From Paenibacillus rhizosphaerae (GTDB lineage Bacteria > Bacillota > Bacilli > Paenibacillales > Paenibacillaceae): DNA of 64,000 bases. Below, piece after piece: positions 16,951 to 26,285 of the stretch. Where the stretch lies: assembly GCF_014192015.1 (NCBI RefSeq), contig NZ_JACHXJ010000001.1, positions 1,426,001 through 1,490,000 on the forward strand, in the 5' to 3' direction. The notes under the pieces were generated by a model. It saw only the letters and a program-made list of their open reading frames with translations. It searched no databases and was not told where the DNA came from. The stretch's first letter is position 1. Every line of letters begins with the position of its first letter. The translations under genes were made by a program, and so were the position numbers.

Positions 16951-19365
16951 ATGGTCCAACAGAATAGCAGCTTGAAAGAGGAGATATCAGCGGATGCTCA
17001 AACTCTTCGATTATGGTACACCCGGCCGGCAGCCGGGTGGAATGAAGCGCTGCCCATAGGGAACGGGCGGCTGGGTGCAATGGTGTTCGGCACGCCGGGA
17101 CAGGAAAAAGTCCAGCTCAATGAGGATTCGATTTGGTACGGCGGTCCGGGCCGGGCAGCCAATCCCCGGTCCCAGCCTTATTTGGCTGAGATCCGGATGC
17201 TGCTTAAGGAAGGAAGGCAGGCAGAGGCGGAGCACTTGGCGAGAATGGCGATGACGGCTTCCCCAAAATATGAGCAGCCATACCAGCCCCTTGGGGATCT
17301 GATGATCAAATTTCTTGAGCAGGAAGGGCCGGCGGAAGACTACGAGCGGCAGCTGGATTTGGAGCAGGCCGTTGTGGACGTTCGCTACCGGCACAAAGGC
17401 GTCCGGTATCGGCGAAGCTATTTTGTCAGTGAACCGGACGGGGTTCTGGTCATCAGGCTGACCGCGGACCAGCCGGGGCAGCTTACGCTGGCCGTCAATC
17501 TGATGCGCCGTCCGCTGGATTATGGCTGCCGAACCGAGCCTACGGGAGCCATCATTATGGACGGGGAATGCGGGGCAGACGGCGTCCGGTTTAGTGCGGC
17601 CATCTGTGCCGTTATCCAGGGAGGTCGGCAGAGGGTTATCGGTGACTATATCTCGATCGAAGGAGCGGATGCCGTGACCCTGCTGCTGACGGCGCACAGC
17701 ACGTTTCGGGTGAAGCAGCCGGCAGAGGCTTGCCTGGAGCAGCTGGAGAGGGCAGCGTCCAAATCGTTTGCAACGCTGCTGAACCGGCATACGGAGGAGT
17801 ATGCGTCCCGGTTCGGCCGCTTTGCGATCGATCTGACGCCGGACGGCGATTCGCATGCCGCGCTTCCTACGGACCAGCGGCTGCTCCGGTTACAGAATGC
17901 GTTGGGGCATGAAGGCGGCGGAGGAAACGCAAGGGATTTGCAGCCTGGAGAAGCCGAGATGGGGGATCCCGGACTGGCAGCCCTCTATGTCCAATATGGG
18001 CGTTACTTGCTCATATCCTGCTCCCGGCCGGGCACCCTAGCGGCCAATCTGCAGGGCATTTGGAACGACAGCTATACCCCGCCGTGGGAATCCAAATACA
18101 CGATCAACATCAACGTCCAAATGAATTACTGGCCGGCTGAATTGCTCCATTTACCCGATTGCCATGAACCGCTGTTTGATCTGATCGACCGGATGCGGGC
18201 TAACGGACGGGCTACCGCACGCGAGATGTACGGCTGCCGGGGCTTTACCGCCCATCACAACACGAATCTGTGGGCTGAAACCCGGCCGGAAGGGATTTTG
18301 ATGACCTGCACGGTGTGGCCGATGGGGGCCGCATGGCTGTGCCTCCATCTATGGGAGCACTACCGATTCGGGGGGGACCGGGCTTTTCTTGCCGAACGGG
18401 CATACCCGGCGATGAAGGAAGCGGCGCTGTTTCTTCTGGATTACCTGATCGAGGAAGAGGGCTTTCGGGTTACGGGACCGTCGGTATCTCCGGAGAACCG
18501 GTTTCTTCTTCCGGACGGCGGCAGCGGCAGCCTGTGCATCGGTCCGTCGATGGATTCGCAAATCGCGATGACGCTGCTGTCCGCCTGTGCGGAAGCGGCG
18601 GCGATCATCGGCGAAGCAGATCAAGCGTTTCTGGGGGAACTGCGTGAAACGATCGATCGCTTGCCGCGCCCGGCTGTGGGTAAACACGGGCAAATTATGG
18701 AGTGGCTGCGCGACGATGAGGAGGCCGACCCCGGGCATAGGCATATTTCGCAGCTGTTCGCCCTGCATCCGGGGGAACTGATTGATGTTCGGCACACCCC
18801 GGAGCTGGCGGCCGCTGCCGAGCGGACGCTCGCGCGGCGCCTCGCCGCAGGCGGCGGCCATACGGGCTGGAGCCGGGCCTGGATCGTCAATTTCTATGCC
18901 CGGCTTGGCATGGGGGAGGAGGCTCACGGGCATCTGATGAAGCAGCTTGCGGCTTCTACGTATCCGAATTTGCTGGACTGCCATCCGCCTTTTCAAATCG
19001 ACGGCAATTTCGGCGGCGCCGCGGGAGCGGCGGAAATGCTGCTGCAATCCCACGCGGGAGAAATCCGGCTGCTGCCTGCCCTGCCAAAGGCATGGCCCTC
19101 CGGCCGTGTTGACGGCCTGCGGGCAAGAGGGGGGTATACCGTAGATTTGTCCTGGAGTAAAGGAACGCTTGATGAGGTGACCATCCGCTCCTCCAAGGCG
19201 GGCTTGTGTCGTCTATGGTCTCCCGTCCCCTTGGAGTTGACGGTTTCCGGTCATCTGGAAGCCAGTGCCTTGAATGAAGAGTTCAGTGATGACCATCCCG
19301 GTTTTGAATATGTTGTAACTTTGGCAGCCGAGGAAAGCTGCGGTATTCGGGCGCGCAAAGGATGA
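16951..19365 (+). CDS. GH95 alpha-L-fucosidase/L-galactosidase, cytoplasmic
   Basis: Inverting glycosidase of family GH95, 804 aa, without signal peptide. Family landmarks run in order: [15 protein letters not shown] near the N-terminus, [40 protein letters not shown] and [20 protein letters not shown]. By comparison with Bifidobacterium AfcA, the catalytic set would be N437 and N439 (HHNTN), general acid E515 (SPEN) and D684 (QIDGN); all are present. The N-x-N form equals AfcA. ATG 16951 is chosen because AGGTGAGG lies 8 nt upstream; ATG 16927 is an alternative. Cleavage of alpha-1,2-linked L-fucose is the family norm; alpha-L-galactose is also accepted by some members. Confidence 0.93.
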   Translation: MVQQNSSLKEEISADAQTLRLWYTRPAAGWNEALPIGNGRLGAMVFGTPGQEKVQLNEDSIWYGGPGRAANPRSQPYLAEIRMLLKEGRQAEAEHLARMAMTASPKYEQPYQPLGDLMIKFLEQEGPAEDYERQLDLEQAVVDVRYRHKGVRYRRSYFVSEPDGVLVIRLTADQPGQLTLAVNLMRRPLDYGCRTEPTGAIIMDGECGADGVRFSAAICAVIQGGRQRVIGDYISIEGADAVTLLLTAHSTFRVKQPAEACLEQLERAASKSFATLLNRHTEEYASRFGRFAIDLTPDGDSHAALPTDQRLLRLQNALGHEGGGGNARDLQPGEAEMGDPGLAALYVQYGRYLLISCSRPGTLAANLQGIWNDSYTPPWESKYTININVQMNYWPAELLHLPDCHEPLFDLIDRMRANGRATAREMYGCRGFTAHHNTNLWAETRPEGILMTCTVWPMGAAWLCLHLWEHYRFGGDRAFLAERAYPAMKEAALFLLDYLIEEEGFRVTGPSVSPENRFLLPDGGSGSLCIGPSMDSQIAMTLLSACAEAAAIIGEADQAFLGELRETIDRLPRPAVGKHGQIMEWLRDDEEADPGHRHISQLFALHPGELIDVRHTPELAAAAERTLARRLAAGGGHTGWSRAWIVNFYARLGMGEEAHGHLMKQLAASTYPNLLDCHPPFQIDGNFGGAAGAAEMLLQSHAGEIRLLPALPKAWPSGRVDGLRARGGYTVDLSWSKGTLDEVTIRSSKAGLCRLWSPVPLELTVSGHLEASALNEEFSDDHPGFEYVVTLAAEESCGIRARKG

Positions 19366-19474
19366 AGGCCACCATAATAAAACACAAGTGAAGCGACAAA
19401 TCCCCATTCCGAGGGTCCGGACCAAACGATTAACATTAGCGATGAAGCGATCTACACAAAAAGGAGCGATATTT

Positions 19475-20434
19475 ATGCCAGAACAAGCGCCAGCCGCCGT
19501 CTCAGCCGCCCGTCCGGCCTTGCCCGCACCCAAAAGGGGGATGAGCAATCTGCGCAAATACAAGGCGCTGTACCTGATCTCACTGCCTGGAATCATTTAT
19601 TTTATCGTGTTTAAATACCTGCCCCTGCTGGGGTCCGTCATGGCGTTTCAAAACTACAACATCTTCAAAGGCTTTACAGGCAGCCCATGGGTCGGATTCG
19701 ACCAGTTCCGCCGGATGTTCACATACCCGGAGTTTCTGCGGATTCTTGAGAACACGGTTCTGATCGGTTTCTATGATCTGATTTTTGCTTTTCCGGTTCC
19801 GATTATCTTTGCGCTACTCCTGAACGAACTTAGGAAAGTCGTGTACAAGCGGATTCTCCAAACCGTCGTCTATCTGCCGCATTTCCTCTCCTGGGTCATT
19901 ATCGGGGGAATCATGATCGGCATATTGTCGCCGACGACAGGGATCGTGAACCAGGTACTGAACGCGTTCGGCCTCAAATCGATTTACTTTCTGGGCGAGG
20001 ATTCGTATATCCGGAGCATCCTGGTCGGTACGGGAATCTGGAAAGACAGCGGCTGGGGCACGATCGTCTATTTGGCCGCGCTGGCCAGCGTAAACCCCGA
20101 GCTGTATGAAGCCGCCCGCATCGACGGTGCCAGCCGCTGGAGACAAACCCTGTCGATCACGATCCCGGCCATCCTGCCGACCATCACCATCATGTTCCTG
20201 CTCCATATCGGCAACTTCCTGGATTTCGGCTTTGAACGCGTATTCGTCTTCGTCAATTCGCTGAATGAAAGCAAAGGCGACATCCTCGACACCTACATTT
20301 ACCGGGTCGGCCTTATTGACCAGCAGTACAGCTACACGACGGCGATCGGCCTCTTTAAATCGGTGGTCGGACTGGTGCTCGTCATGATCGGAAATACGCT
20401 GAGCAAGCGGGCTTCGGGCGAAGGACTATACTAG
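19475..20434 (+). CDS. ABC transporter permease, LplB/YtcP-partner type
   Basis: Membrane subunit of an oligosaccharide importer of the Lpl/Yte class common in Paenibacillus, 319 aa. After a Pro/Ala-rich cytoplasmic leader comes YKALYLISLPGIIYFIVFKY, the hallmark first helix of LplB-type permeases. The EAA loop is EAARIDGASRWRQTLSITIP. ATG 19475 is set by AAAAGGAGCG 5-8 nt upstream. Partner permease and binding protein genes follow in the same direction, and the GH95 enzyme gene precedes it. Confidence 0.93.
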   Translation: MPEQAPAAVSAARPALPAPKRGMSNLRKYKALYLISLPGIIYFIVFKYLPLLGSVMAFQNYNIFKGFTGSPWVGFDQFRRMFTYPEFLRILENTVLIGFYDLIFAFPVPIIFALLLNELRKVVYKRILQTVVYLPHFLSWVIIGGIMIGILSPTTGIVNQVLNAFGLKSIYFLGEDSYIRSILVGTGIWKDSGWGTIVYLAALASVNPELYEAARIDGASRWRQTLSITIPAILPTITIMFLLHIGNFLDFGFERVFVFVNSLNESKGDILDTYIYRVGLIDQQYSYTTAIGLFKSVVGLVLVMIGNTLSKRASGEGLY

Positions 20435-20453
20435 AAAGGAGAAGGATGGCACA

Positions 20454-21317
20454 ATGAAAAATAAAGGCGGCTTATTTGACGGATTCAATTATATTTTTCT
20501 GACGCTGGTCGGATGCTTGATGGTGTTCCCTCTCCTCCATGTGCTTGCCAAGTCGTTCAGCAGCAGCCAGGCGATCAATGCGGGCAAGGTCAGGCTGATC
20601 CCGGTCGATTGGACGCTGACGAACTACCACGTGATTTTGGGCGACAGCTCGATCTGGCGGGCGTTTATGGTAAGCGTATTCATCACGGTCGCCGGGACGC
20701 TGATCAACTTGATCCTGACCGCTTCTCTGGCGTATCCGTTGTCCAGACCCGAGTATTCGATGCGCAAAGTCGTGCTGATTTTTATACTGATCACGATGAT
20801 CTTTCAGGCGCCGCTGATTCCGAACTACATGGTGATCAAAAACCTGCATCTGATTGATTCGTTATGGGCTTTGATCATTCCGTCGGCCATCAGCGCGTAC
20901 AACCTGTTCATCATGCGCTCCTTCTTCGTAGCTCTTCCGTCGGAGCTGATCGACAGCGCCCGGATCGACGGGGCGGGGGAGCTGCGCACGATGTGGAGCG
21001 TTATCCTTCCGCTGTCCAAACCGGCCATGGCGACCATGGGACTGTTCTATGCGGTATCCCACTGGAATTCGTATTCGTCGGCGCTGTATTTTATCAACAA
21101 CCGGGCGCTTTACCCGCTGCAGCTTCGCCTCCGTGAGATCGTTCTGAGCAATGACCTCGGTCAGGCCGGTAACCTGCTTGAAAATGTGAACGAAATCTCT
21201 CCGGCTGGCGTGCAGATGGCGGTCATCATCGTTTCCGTCGTACCGATCATTATCGTGTACCCGTTTCTGCAAAAATACTTTATCAAAGGGATGCTGATCG
21301 GTTCGATCAAGGCTTGA
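20454..21317 (+). CDS. ABC transporter permease, LplC type
   Basis: Second membrane subunit of the importer, 287 aa, six helices. FNYIFLTLVGCLMVFPLLHV forms helix 1, and the EAA-region is SARIDGAGELRTMWSVILP. It ends with YFIKGMLIGSIKA, the invariant tail of LplC-type subunits. The gene follows its partner by 19 bp, with AAAGGAGAAGG before ATG 20454. Together with 19475 it forms the channel for the binding proteins at 21534 and/or 26286. The ATPase is not encoded nearby and is probably a shared MsmK-like protein. Confidence 0.93.
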   Translation: MKNKGGLFDGFNYIFLTLVGCLMVFPLLHVLAKSFSSSQAINAGKVRLIPVDWTLTNYHVILGDSSIWRAFMVSVFITVAGTLINLILTASLAYPLSRPEYSMRKVVLIFILITMIFQAPLIPNYMVIKNLHLIDSLWALIIPSAISAYNLFIMRSFFVALPSELIDSARIDGAGELRTMWSVILPLSKPAMATMGLFYAVSHWNSYSSALYFINNRALYPLQLRLREIVLSNDLGQAGNLLENVNEISPAGVQMAVIIVSVVPIIIVYPFLQKYFIKGMLIGSIKA

Positions 21318-21341
21318 CGCTATCACTTTTACAGCTAAAAA

Positions 21342-21377
21342 AGTATACGTTTTCATAGATGCGAAATGTGATAAGAT
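21342..21377 (+). promoter_or_regulatory. Possible sigma-A promoter with weak cre overlap
   Basis: TTTTCA (21350-21355), a 16-bp spacer and TAAGAT (21372-21377) with an upstream TG extension resemble an extended -10 promoter for the binding protein gene. A cre-like sequence with two mismatches (21342-21355) overlaps the -35. This would allow the binding protein to be expressed apart from the permeases. Confidence 0.4.
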
Positions 21378-21533
21378 ATTAAACATCAGTGCCATGGCTT
21401 ATTGAGTGGCGCTCAAGTACAGTCTAGCAGACGGGTGTTTGGATTGGCGGGTGAATTTGGCTTTGCGCAGCGCAAAACAAGAGAGCGAAGCCTGTCAAAC
21501 CGGTGTCAAATGGATGCAGGGAGGGGAAACGGT

Positions 21534-23114
21534 ATGAAAAGACCAGCTTATTTCATTCTGGCGGCGGCCGTTATTCTCCTGATCTGCTATCTGGCCGGAA
21601 GCACGGACCGATTGGCCACTCCTTCGCCGCAACCGGCGCAGGATGGCGTGAATGAAACCTCCCCGCAGCCGGCAGCCTTCACCTTGGCGATATCCAACGG
21701 CGCAAGTCCTTATGCGGTGAATATGGCGGATCCATCCAAGGACCGCTGGGTCAAACAATTGGAAGCGCTGACAAATACAAAGCTGTCCATTCGTTTTATC
21801 TCGCTGAAGGATTTCGACCGGCGCATGCCGGTTATTCTTGCGGGCGACACCTATCCGGATGTCGTGCAGATGATCGGCGGGGCAAGCTCGGCCGCCATGG
21901 CCGGATCGGTCGAAGCGGGAATGTTCCTTCCGCTGGACGACTGGATTCAAACATACGCTCCGAATTTGTGGAAAGAAGTGCCGCCGGAGGCCTGGAAGGA
22001 AACCAGCTATGGGGGGCATATTTATGGAATTCCAGCCTGGCTGGGCAATCCGTCGCGACGGGCAACTTATATCCGATCGGACCTGCTGGCCCAAACCGGT
22101 CTGCCAGTACCGCAAACCGTCGGCGAATTCCTGGACGTGCTCCGCGCCTTCAAGAAGCTGGGAGTCGAAATTCCCTATGAGATGCGGGAGAATTTCAAGT
22201 ACGCGGACGTCATTTTCGGCGCTTACGACGTGCTGGGTTACCAGTTCGAAGTCCGAAACGGCGAGGTGGTTCCGAAATTTTTGGATGAAGAACATATGAT
22301 GAGGGCGCTGCAGGTATACCGGACGATGCTGAATGAAGGACTCATCCCCGAGGATTTTGCGACCGTCTCATCAACCGAATATACCCATGATATCGAAGCA
22401 GGCAGAGTGGGAAGCTGGACGGCGAACGCCGCCGGATTGCTGGATTTCCGTACCAAGCTCAGGGCTTCGGTTCCCGGGGCTCAAATCGATATCATCCCCT
22501 CACCGGAAGGGCCGGAAGGGACGAAAGGCTACGGTTTGTACAGCTCCGTCATCAATTCATTCTACATTAACAAGCATGTGCCCAAGGAAAAATTGATCGG
22601 TATTCTCCAATTTTTTGATTGGATGGTCTCTTACGAGGCTCAGCGTTTTTTTTCATTCGGCATCGAGGGCGATACGTATACGGAAGACCATGGGACGATT
22701 GCGTATCATTTTCCGAAGACCAGAGAGGAGCAGGACGAGGAGACCTTCCGCGAACTGCTGTGGCTGACACATGATCTGACGATCAACCGGGCCAGAACGA
22801 AGCTGGTGCCGGGCGGGGAGGATCTGCTCCATGCTTTGGACGCGACGCTGCCCAAGGAAGGGCTGGGAAGCATTGTCTTCGTTCCCGAGCTGGAGTCCTT
22901 CAGCGCTTATCCCGACCTTGCTTCAGAGCGTCCGAACCAGGCGCCGCCCGTGATCGTTGATCATATGGTTAAAATGATTTACGGCAAGGAACCGATCTCG
23001 GATTGGCCGAAGGTCGTCAGGGAATACCGGGAACGCGGCGGAAATGCGATTATTCAGGAAGCGACGGCGAGATACCGGGCCAAGCAGGGGGTGCTCATCC
23101 AGCACAACCGATAG
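21534..23114 (+). CDS. ABC transporter solute-binding protein, LplA type, atypical lipobox
   Basis: Large (526 aa) extracellular binding protein of the Lpl class. ATG 21534 follows GAGGGGAAAC. The hydrophobic N-terminus (YFILAAAVILLICYLAG) contains Cys18, but the preceding residues (LLI-C) do not form a normal lipobox; it may stay as a transmembrane anchor. The mature region is strongly similar to the product at 26286: both share a long MREN-FKYAD-FGAYD-LGYQF stretch and the NPSRRATYIR motif. The two-component system genes follow at once. Substrate is not predictable, but the neighbouring GH95/GH29/GH88 enzymes suggest a fucosylated acidic oligosaccharide. Confidence 0.9.
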   Translation: MKRPAYFILAAAVILLICYLAGSTDRLATPSPQPAQDGVNETSPQPAAFTLAISNGASPYAVNMADPSKDRWVKQLEALTNTKLSIRFISLKDFDRRMPVILAGDTYPDVVQMIGGASSAAMAGSVEAGMFLPLDDWIQTYAPNLWKEVPPEAWKETSYGGHIYGIPAWLGNPSRRATYIRSDLLAQTGLPVPQTVGEFLDVLRAFKKLGVEIPYEMRENFKYADVIFGAYDVLGYQFEVRNGEVVPKFLDEEHMMRALQVYRTMLNEGLIPEDFATVSSTEYTHDIEAGRVGSWTANAAGLLDFRTKLRASVPGAQIDIIPSPEGPEGTKGYGLYSSVINSFYINKHVPKEKLIGILQFFDWMVSYEAQRFFSFGIEGDTYTEDHGTIAYHFPKTREEQDEETFRELLWLTHDLTINRARTKLVPGGEDLLHALDATLPKEGLGSIVFVPELESFSAYPDLASERPNQAPPVIVDHMVKMIYGKEPISDWPKVVREYRERGGNAIIQEATARYRAKQGVLIQHNR

Positions 23115-23190
23115 GGATGCGACATTTCTTTTTCTTTTCGATGATGCAGCTGCGCTTTTTCTATCCGCTTTAGGAAGGGGTCTGATCCAA

Positions 23191-24216
23191 TTGCGAGTTT
23201 TGATTGTGGAAGATGAGCCTGTTATTCAAAAAGGATTGGTCAAGATGGTTCAGCGTTATCCGGCTTCCTTCTCCGCGATTTATACCGCCGATGACGGGGA
23301 GGCCGCGTTCGAGACGATCCGGAATCTGGAACCGCACCTGGTGCTGACGGATTTGCGGATGAAGCGGATGGACGGACTGGAGCTGTGCGAACGGATACAC
23401 CGGGAATTCAGCCACGTCCAGGTTGTCGTCATATCCGGTTACAATGACTTCCAGTATGCGCAGCGGGCCATGGCGTACGGGGTCAAGCGTTATTTGCTGA
23501 AGCCGGTGACCCAGCAGGACGTGCACGATACGCTGAAGGAGCTGATCTCAGGGATGACCGGGAGCATTATTCCTGTGCAAAAATATGTGGAGTGGGCGCA
23601 TCAGCTTGAGCAGAGCATATGGCTGCTGCAGCGGGACGAAACGATTCGCGTCATCGAAGAGGGCGAACAATCAGGCTTGTTCGAAGGGCTGAACGTGATC
23701 AACATGGAAGCGGTGCTGAGCGACTGCCTGGGTATGATCACAGAACGGCTGGAGGGGCGCGGCTGGAAGCCGCAGTCCGGATGCCGGGGTACCCAAGGCG
23801 CGTCCAATACGAAGAAAGAAGCCATAATCGCTTTTACCGCCAGCATGGACCGGATTCTCGAAGAGCTACAGCTGACCCGCAAGGGCAACTTCAAGGATCC
23901 GATTGAAGAGGCCAAAGCCTTTATCGACAAGCATCTGTCGGAGGACATCACGCTCGAGGAAGTGGCGAAGCGGGTGGGACTCGCCAGAACTTATTTCAGC
24001 GCCCTTTTCAAGAAAATGACAGGGGAAACCTTTGTACATTACCGGATCAAAAAACGGATGGAAGAAGCGCGCAGGCTGCTTGCCGTACCGACCTTGACGA
24101 TCACCGACATCGCGGTCAAGGTGGGGTACGAGGATTATCCCCATTTTACGAAGACCTTCAAAAATTTCGTCGGCGTATCCCCATCGGAATACCGGTCTTC
24201 CTTTGGCATTGAATGA
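23191..24216 (+). CDS. YesN-type response regulator, AraC output domain
   Basis: A 341-aa regulator. The receiver domain (1-120) has E8-D9, phospho-acceptor D54 (VLTDLRM), S82 and the canonical K104-P105. The C-terminal AraC domain (about 235-341) ends with VGVSPSEYR. TTG 23191 gives the standard MRVLIVEDEP opening, with AGGAAGGGG 11 nt upstream; longer upstream reading frame would add a non-homologous leader. The stop overlaps the kinase start by 4 nt (ATGA), so both are translationally coupled. It probably activates the surrounding transporter and glycosidase genes. Confidence 0.93.
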   Translation: MRVLIVEDEPVIQKGLVKMVQRYPASFSAIYTADDGEAAFETIRNLEPHLVLTDLRMKRMDGLELCERIHREFSHVQVVVISGYNDFQYAQRAMAYGVKRYLLKPVTQQDVHDTLKELISGMTGSIIPVQKYVEWAHQLEQSIWLLQRDETIRVIEEGEQSGLFEGLNVINMEAVLSDCLGMITERLEGRGWKPQSGCRGTQGASNTKKEAIIAFTASMDRILEELQLTRKGNFKDPIEEAKAFIDKHLSEDITLEEVAKRVGLARTYFSALFKKMTGETFVHYRIKKRMEEARRLLAVPTLTITDIAVKVGYEDYPHFTKTFKNFVGVSPSEYRSSFGIE

Positions 24217-26087
24217 TGAGAGTATCCCTTAGGCTGAAGCTGCTTTTGTATTTTATCATCGTGATTCTTCTGTCCCTGTCTGCGGTTGGCATCGCCTTCT
24301 ACAGCATTTCAGCCAAGCAGCTGCAAAAAAGCGCAAAGAGCCAAATGGTCCAGATCGTGGACAATGCCGTACATCATACCAACCTGTATTTGTCCTCTTA
24401 TCAGCGGTCGATGGTGGCGCTGCTGACCGACCTCAAGGTCAAACGATACATCGATTTGCCGGCAGACCGTGAGGAATACGAAAATTATCGCTATATGACC
24501 GATATCCGGGAAGCGATCGTGGATCCGGTGTGGATCCGCAATCCCGAGATCGAAGCGCTGTACATCATCGGTTACTCTGGAAATGCGCTCTATTATTATA
24601 ACGGCGGATTGGAGCCATCCTTTAAACCGGAAGATACCGCCAAACAGATTCAATACTTTAAAGAAAACACGGATGAGAGCGGCCGGCTGACCATTATGAA
24701 TTACAGCATTTTGGGTGAAAAGACGCCGATGCTGACGCTGATCCGCCGCATCCGCGGCCTGCGATCCACGGACATGAAAGGTTTTGTGGGGATCGAGGTC
24801 AAGGCGGAGGAGCTGTCCACCCTCTGGAAGGGGATTGATCTGGGGAAGGACAGCTATTTTTTCATTGTGGACGACGAAGGCAGGATTCAATACCACAACG
24901 ACCAGGCCAAGGTAGGATCGATCGTTCCGGCCAGCCTGGGCAAGCAAATCAGCAAGGCCGGCACCGAGATGTTCCGCAGTTCGGCGGAGGGAATGGACCG
25001 GGTGTACATCAGCCGCAAAGCCGATTACTCCGGTTGGAATCTGGTGGTGTCCATTCCGTACAGCCAGCTCCAAAAACCGCTTACTACGATTCGCAGCTCC
25101 ATTATCGTCGTTGCGGTCATTACATTCCTGACGGCACTGTTTCTGGCGAGCCGGTTCGGCAAGTCGATTACAACCCCGATCCGGACGCTGATGAAGGGGA
25201 TGAGCCAGACGGAGAAGGGGAACTGGAAGTTCATTCCGCTTCCGAAGCACCGGGACGAGATAACCGAGCTGATGATCCGCTACAACCTGATGGTGAACCG
25301 TTTGTCAGAGATGGTCGACACGGTGTACCGCGCGGAGCTGAGGAACAAGGAAATGCAGGCCGAACGGCAGAAGGCCGAGTTCCAATCGCTCCAGCTGCAG
25401 ATCAACCCGCATTTCCTGTACAATACGCTGGAAACGGTCGTATGCTACGCGGTCATTCAGGACTCGGACGAAATTACGGAGATCGTCGGCGCTCTGTCTT
25501 ATATGCTGCACTATTCGGTACGCACCAATCTGGAAGAGATCACGGTAGCGAATGAGCTCAAGCATGTCATGTACTTTATGGTTATTATCAATCACCGGAT
25601 CGGCCGGACGTTCGAGATCGATGTGAGGGTGAGGCCGGAGCTGCTTCTGCGGAAGATGGTTCGCCTGTCGCTTCAGCCGCTGGTGGAGAACGTGTTCCAG
25701 CACGCCTTCAGGCAAGGGGTGGAGGATCATCATACGATAACGATTGACGCCGGCGAAGAGGGGGATTCCTTCTGGGTCAGCGTACAGGACAACGGCTGCG
25801 GCATGACCCCCGAGCGGCTTGAGGAGCTTTGGGCCAAGCTGAGCGAGAACCGGCTTGCCGATGAGGAGGACCGGGGCAGCGCGGGCGGGATCGGCGTACC
25901 CAATGTGCACCGGCGGATTCAGCTGGTGTTCGGCGAGGACTACGGTGTAACCGTGGAAAGCAGTCCCGCGTGGGGAACCCGGATGATCATGCGGATGCCG
26001 ATTTCCGGCGTTAAAGAACTGAGCAGCCCAGTGGGGCAAGAGGCAGGCGAGCCTATGCGGTCGCTGCCCATGGCGGGCAGCGGCTAG
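24213..26087 (+). CDS. YesM-type sensor histidine kinase
   Basis: Membrane kinase, 624 aa. Two transmembrane helices (about residues 8-28 and 290-312) flank an extracellular Cache-like sensor domain. A HAMP segment follows, then the His_kinase motif LQINPHFLYNTLE with phospho-accepting H400, N-box LQPLVENVFQHAF and G-box DNGCGM. It overlaps the preceding regulator gene by 4 nt. The position between two paralogous binding proteins suggests it senses the oligosaccharide, perhaps together with a binding protein. Confidence 0.94.
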   Translation: MMRVSLRLKLLLYFIIVILLSLSAVGIAFYSISAKQLQKSAKSQMVQIVDNAVHHTNLYLSSYQRSMVALLTDLKVKRYIDLPADREEYENYRYMTDIREAIVDPVWIRNPEIEALYIIGYSGNALYYYNGGLEPSFKPEDTAKQIQYFKENTDESGRLTIMNYSILGEKTPMLTLIRRIRGLRSTDMKGFVGIEVKAEELSTLWKGIDLGKDSYFFIVDDEGRIQYHNDQAKVGSIVPASLGKQISKAGTEMFRSSAEGMDRVYISRKADYSGWNLVVSIPYSQLQKPLTTIRSSIIVVAVITFLTALFLASRFGKSITTPIRTLMKGMSQTEKGNWKFIPLPKHRDEITELMIRYNLMVNRLSEMVDTVYRAELRNKEMQAERQKAEFQSLQLQINPHFLYNTLETVVCYAVIQDSDEITEIVGALSYMLHYSVRTNLEEITVANELKHVMYFMVIINHRIGRTFEIDVRVRPELLLRKMVRLSLQPLVENVFQHAFRQGVEDHHTITIDAGEEGDSFWVSVQDNGCGMTPERLEELWAKLSENRLADEEDRGSAGGIGVPNVHRRIQLVFGEDYGVTVESSPAWGTRMIMRMPISGVKELSSPVGQEAGEPMRSLPMAGSG

Positions 26088-26114
26088 GCGCAAACGATGA
26101 ATAAAGTTAAGCAG

Positions 26115-26152
26115 ATCCTGTATTCCGGAGTATGGAATATGGGATTTTTTTT
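26115..26152 (+). terminator. Rho-independent terminator
   Basis: Inner stem TATTCC/GGAATA (26121-26126, 26134-26139), outer stem ATCC/GGAT, then a 7-T run at 26146-26152. It ends the kinase transcript before the second binding protein gene. Confidence 0.75.
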
Positions 26153-26285
26153 GGTCAGACAACCGCAAAAAAACACATCACGACAATAATCCGCCCCATG
26201 GGAGCTTCCTTGGCTAAGCCTTATGATGGGGACAGCAGCAAATAGAAAACCTTTTGCACTTTGCATGAAGAGAGGGGATTATAAG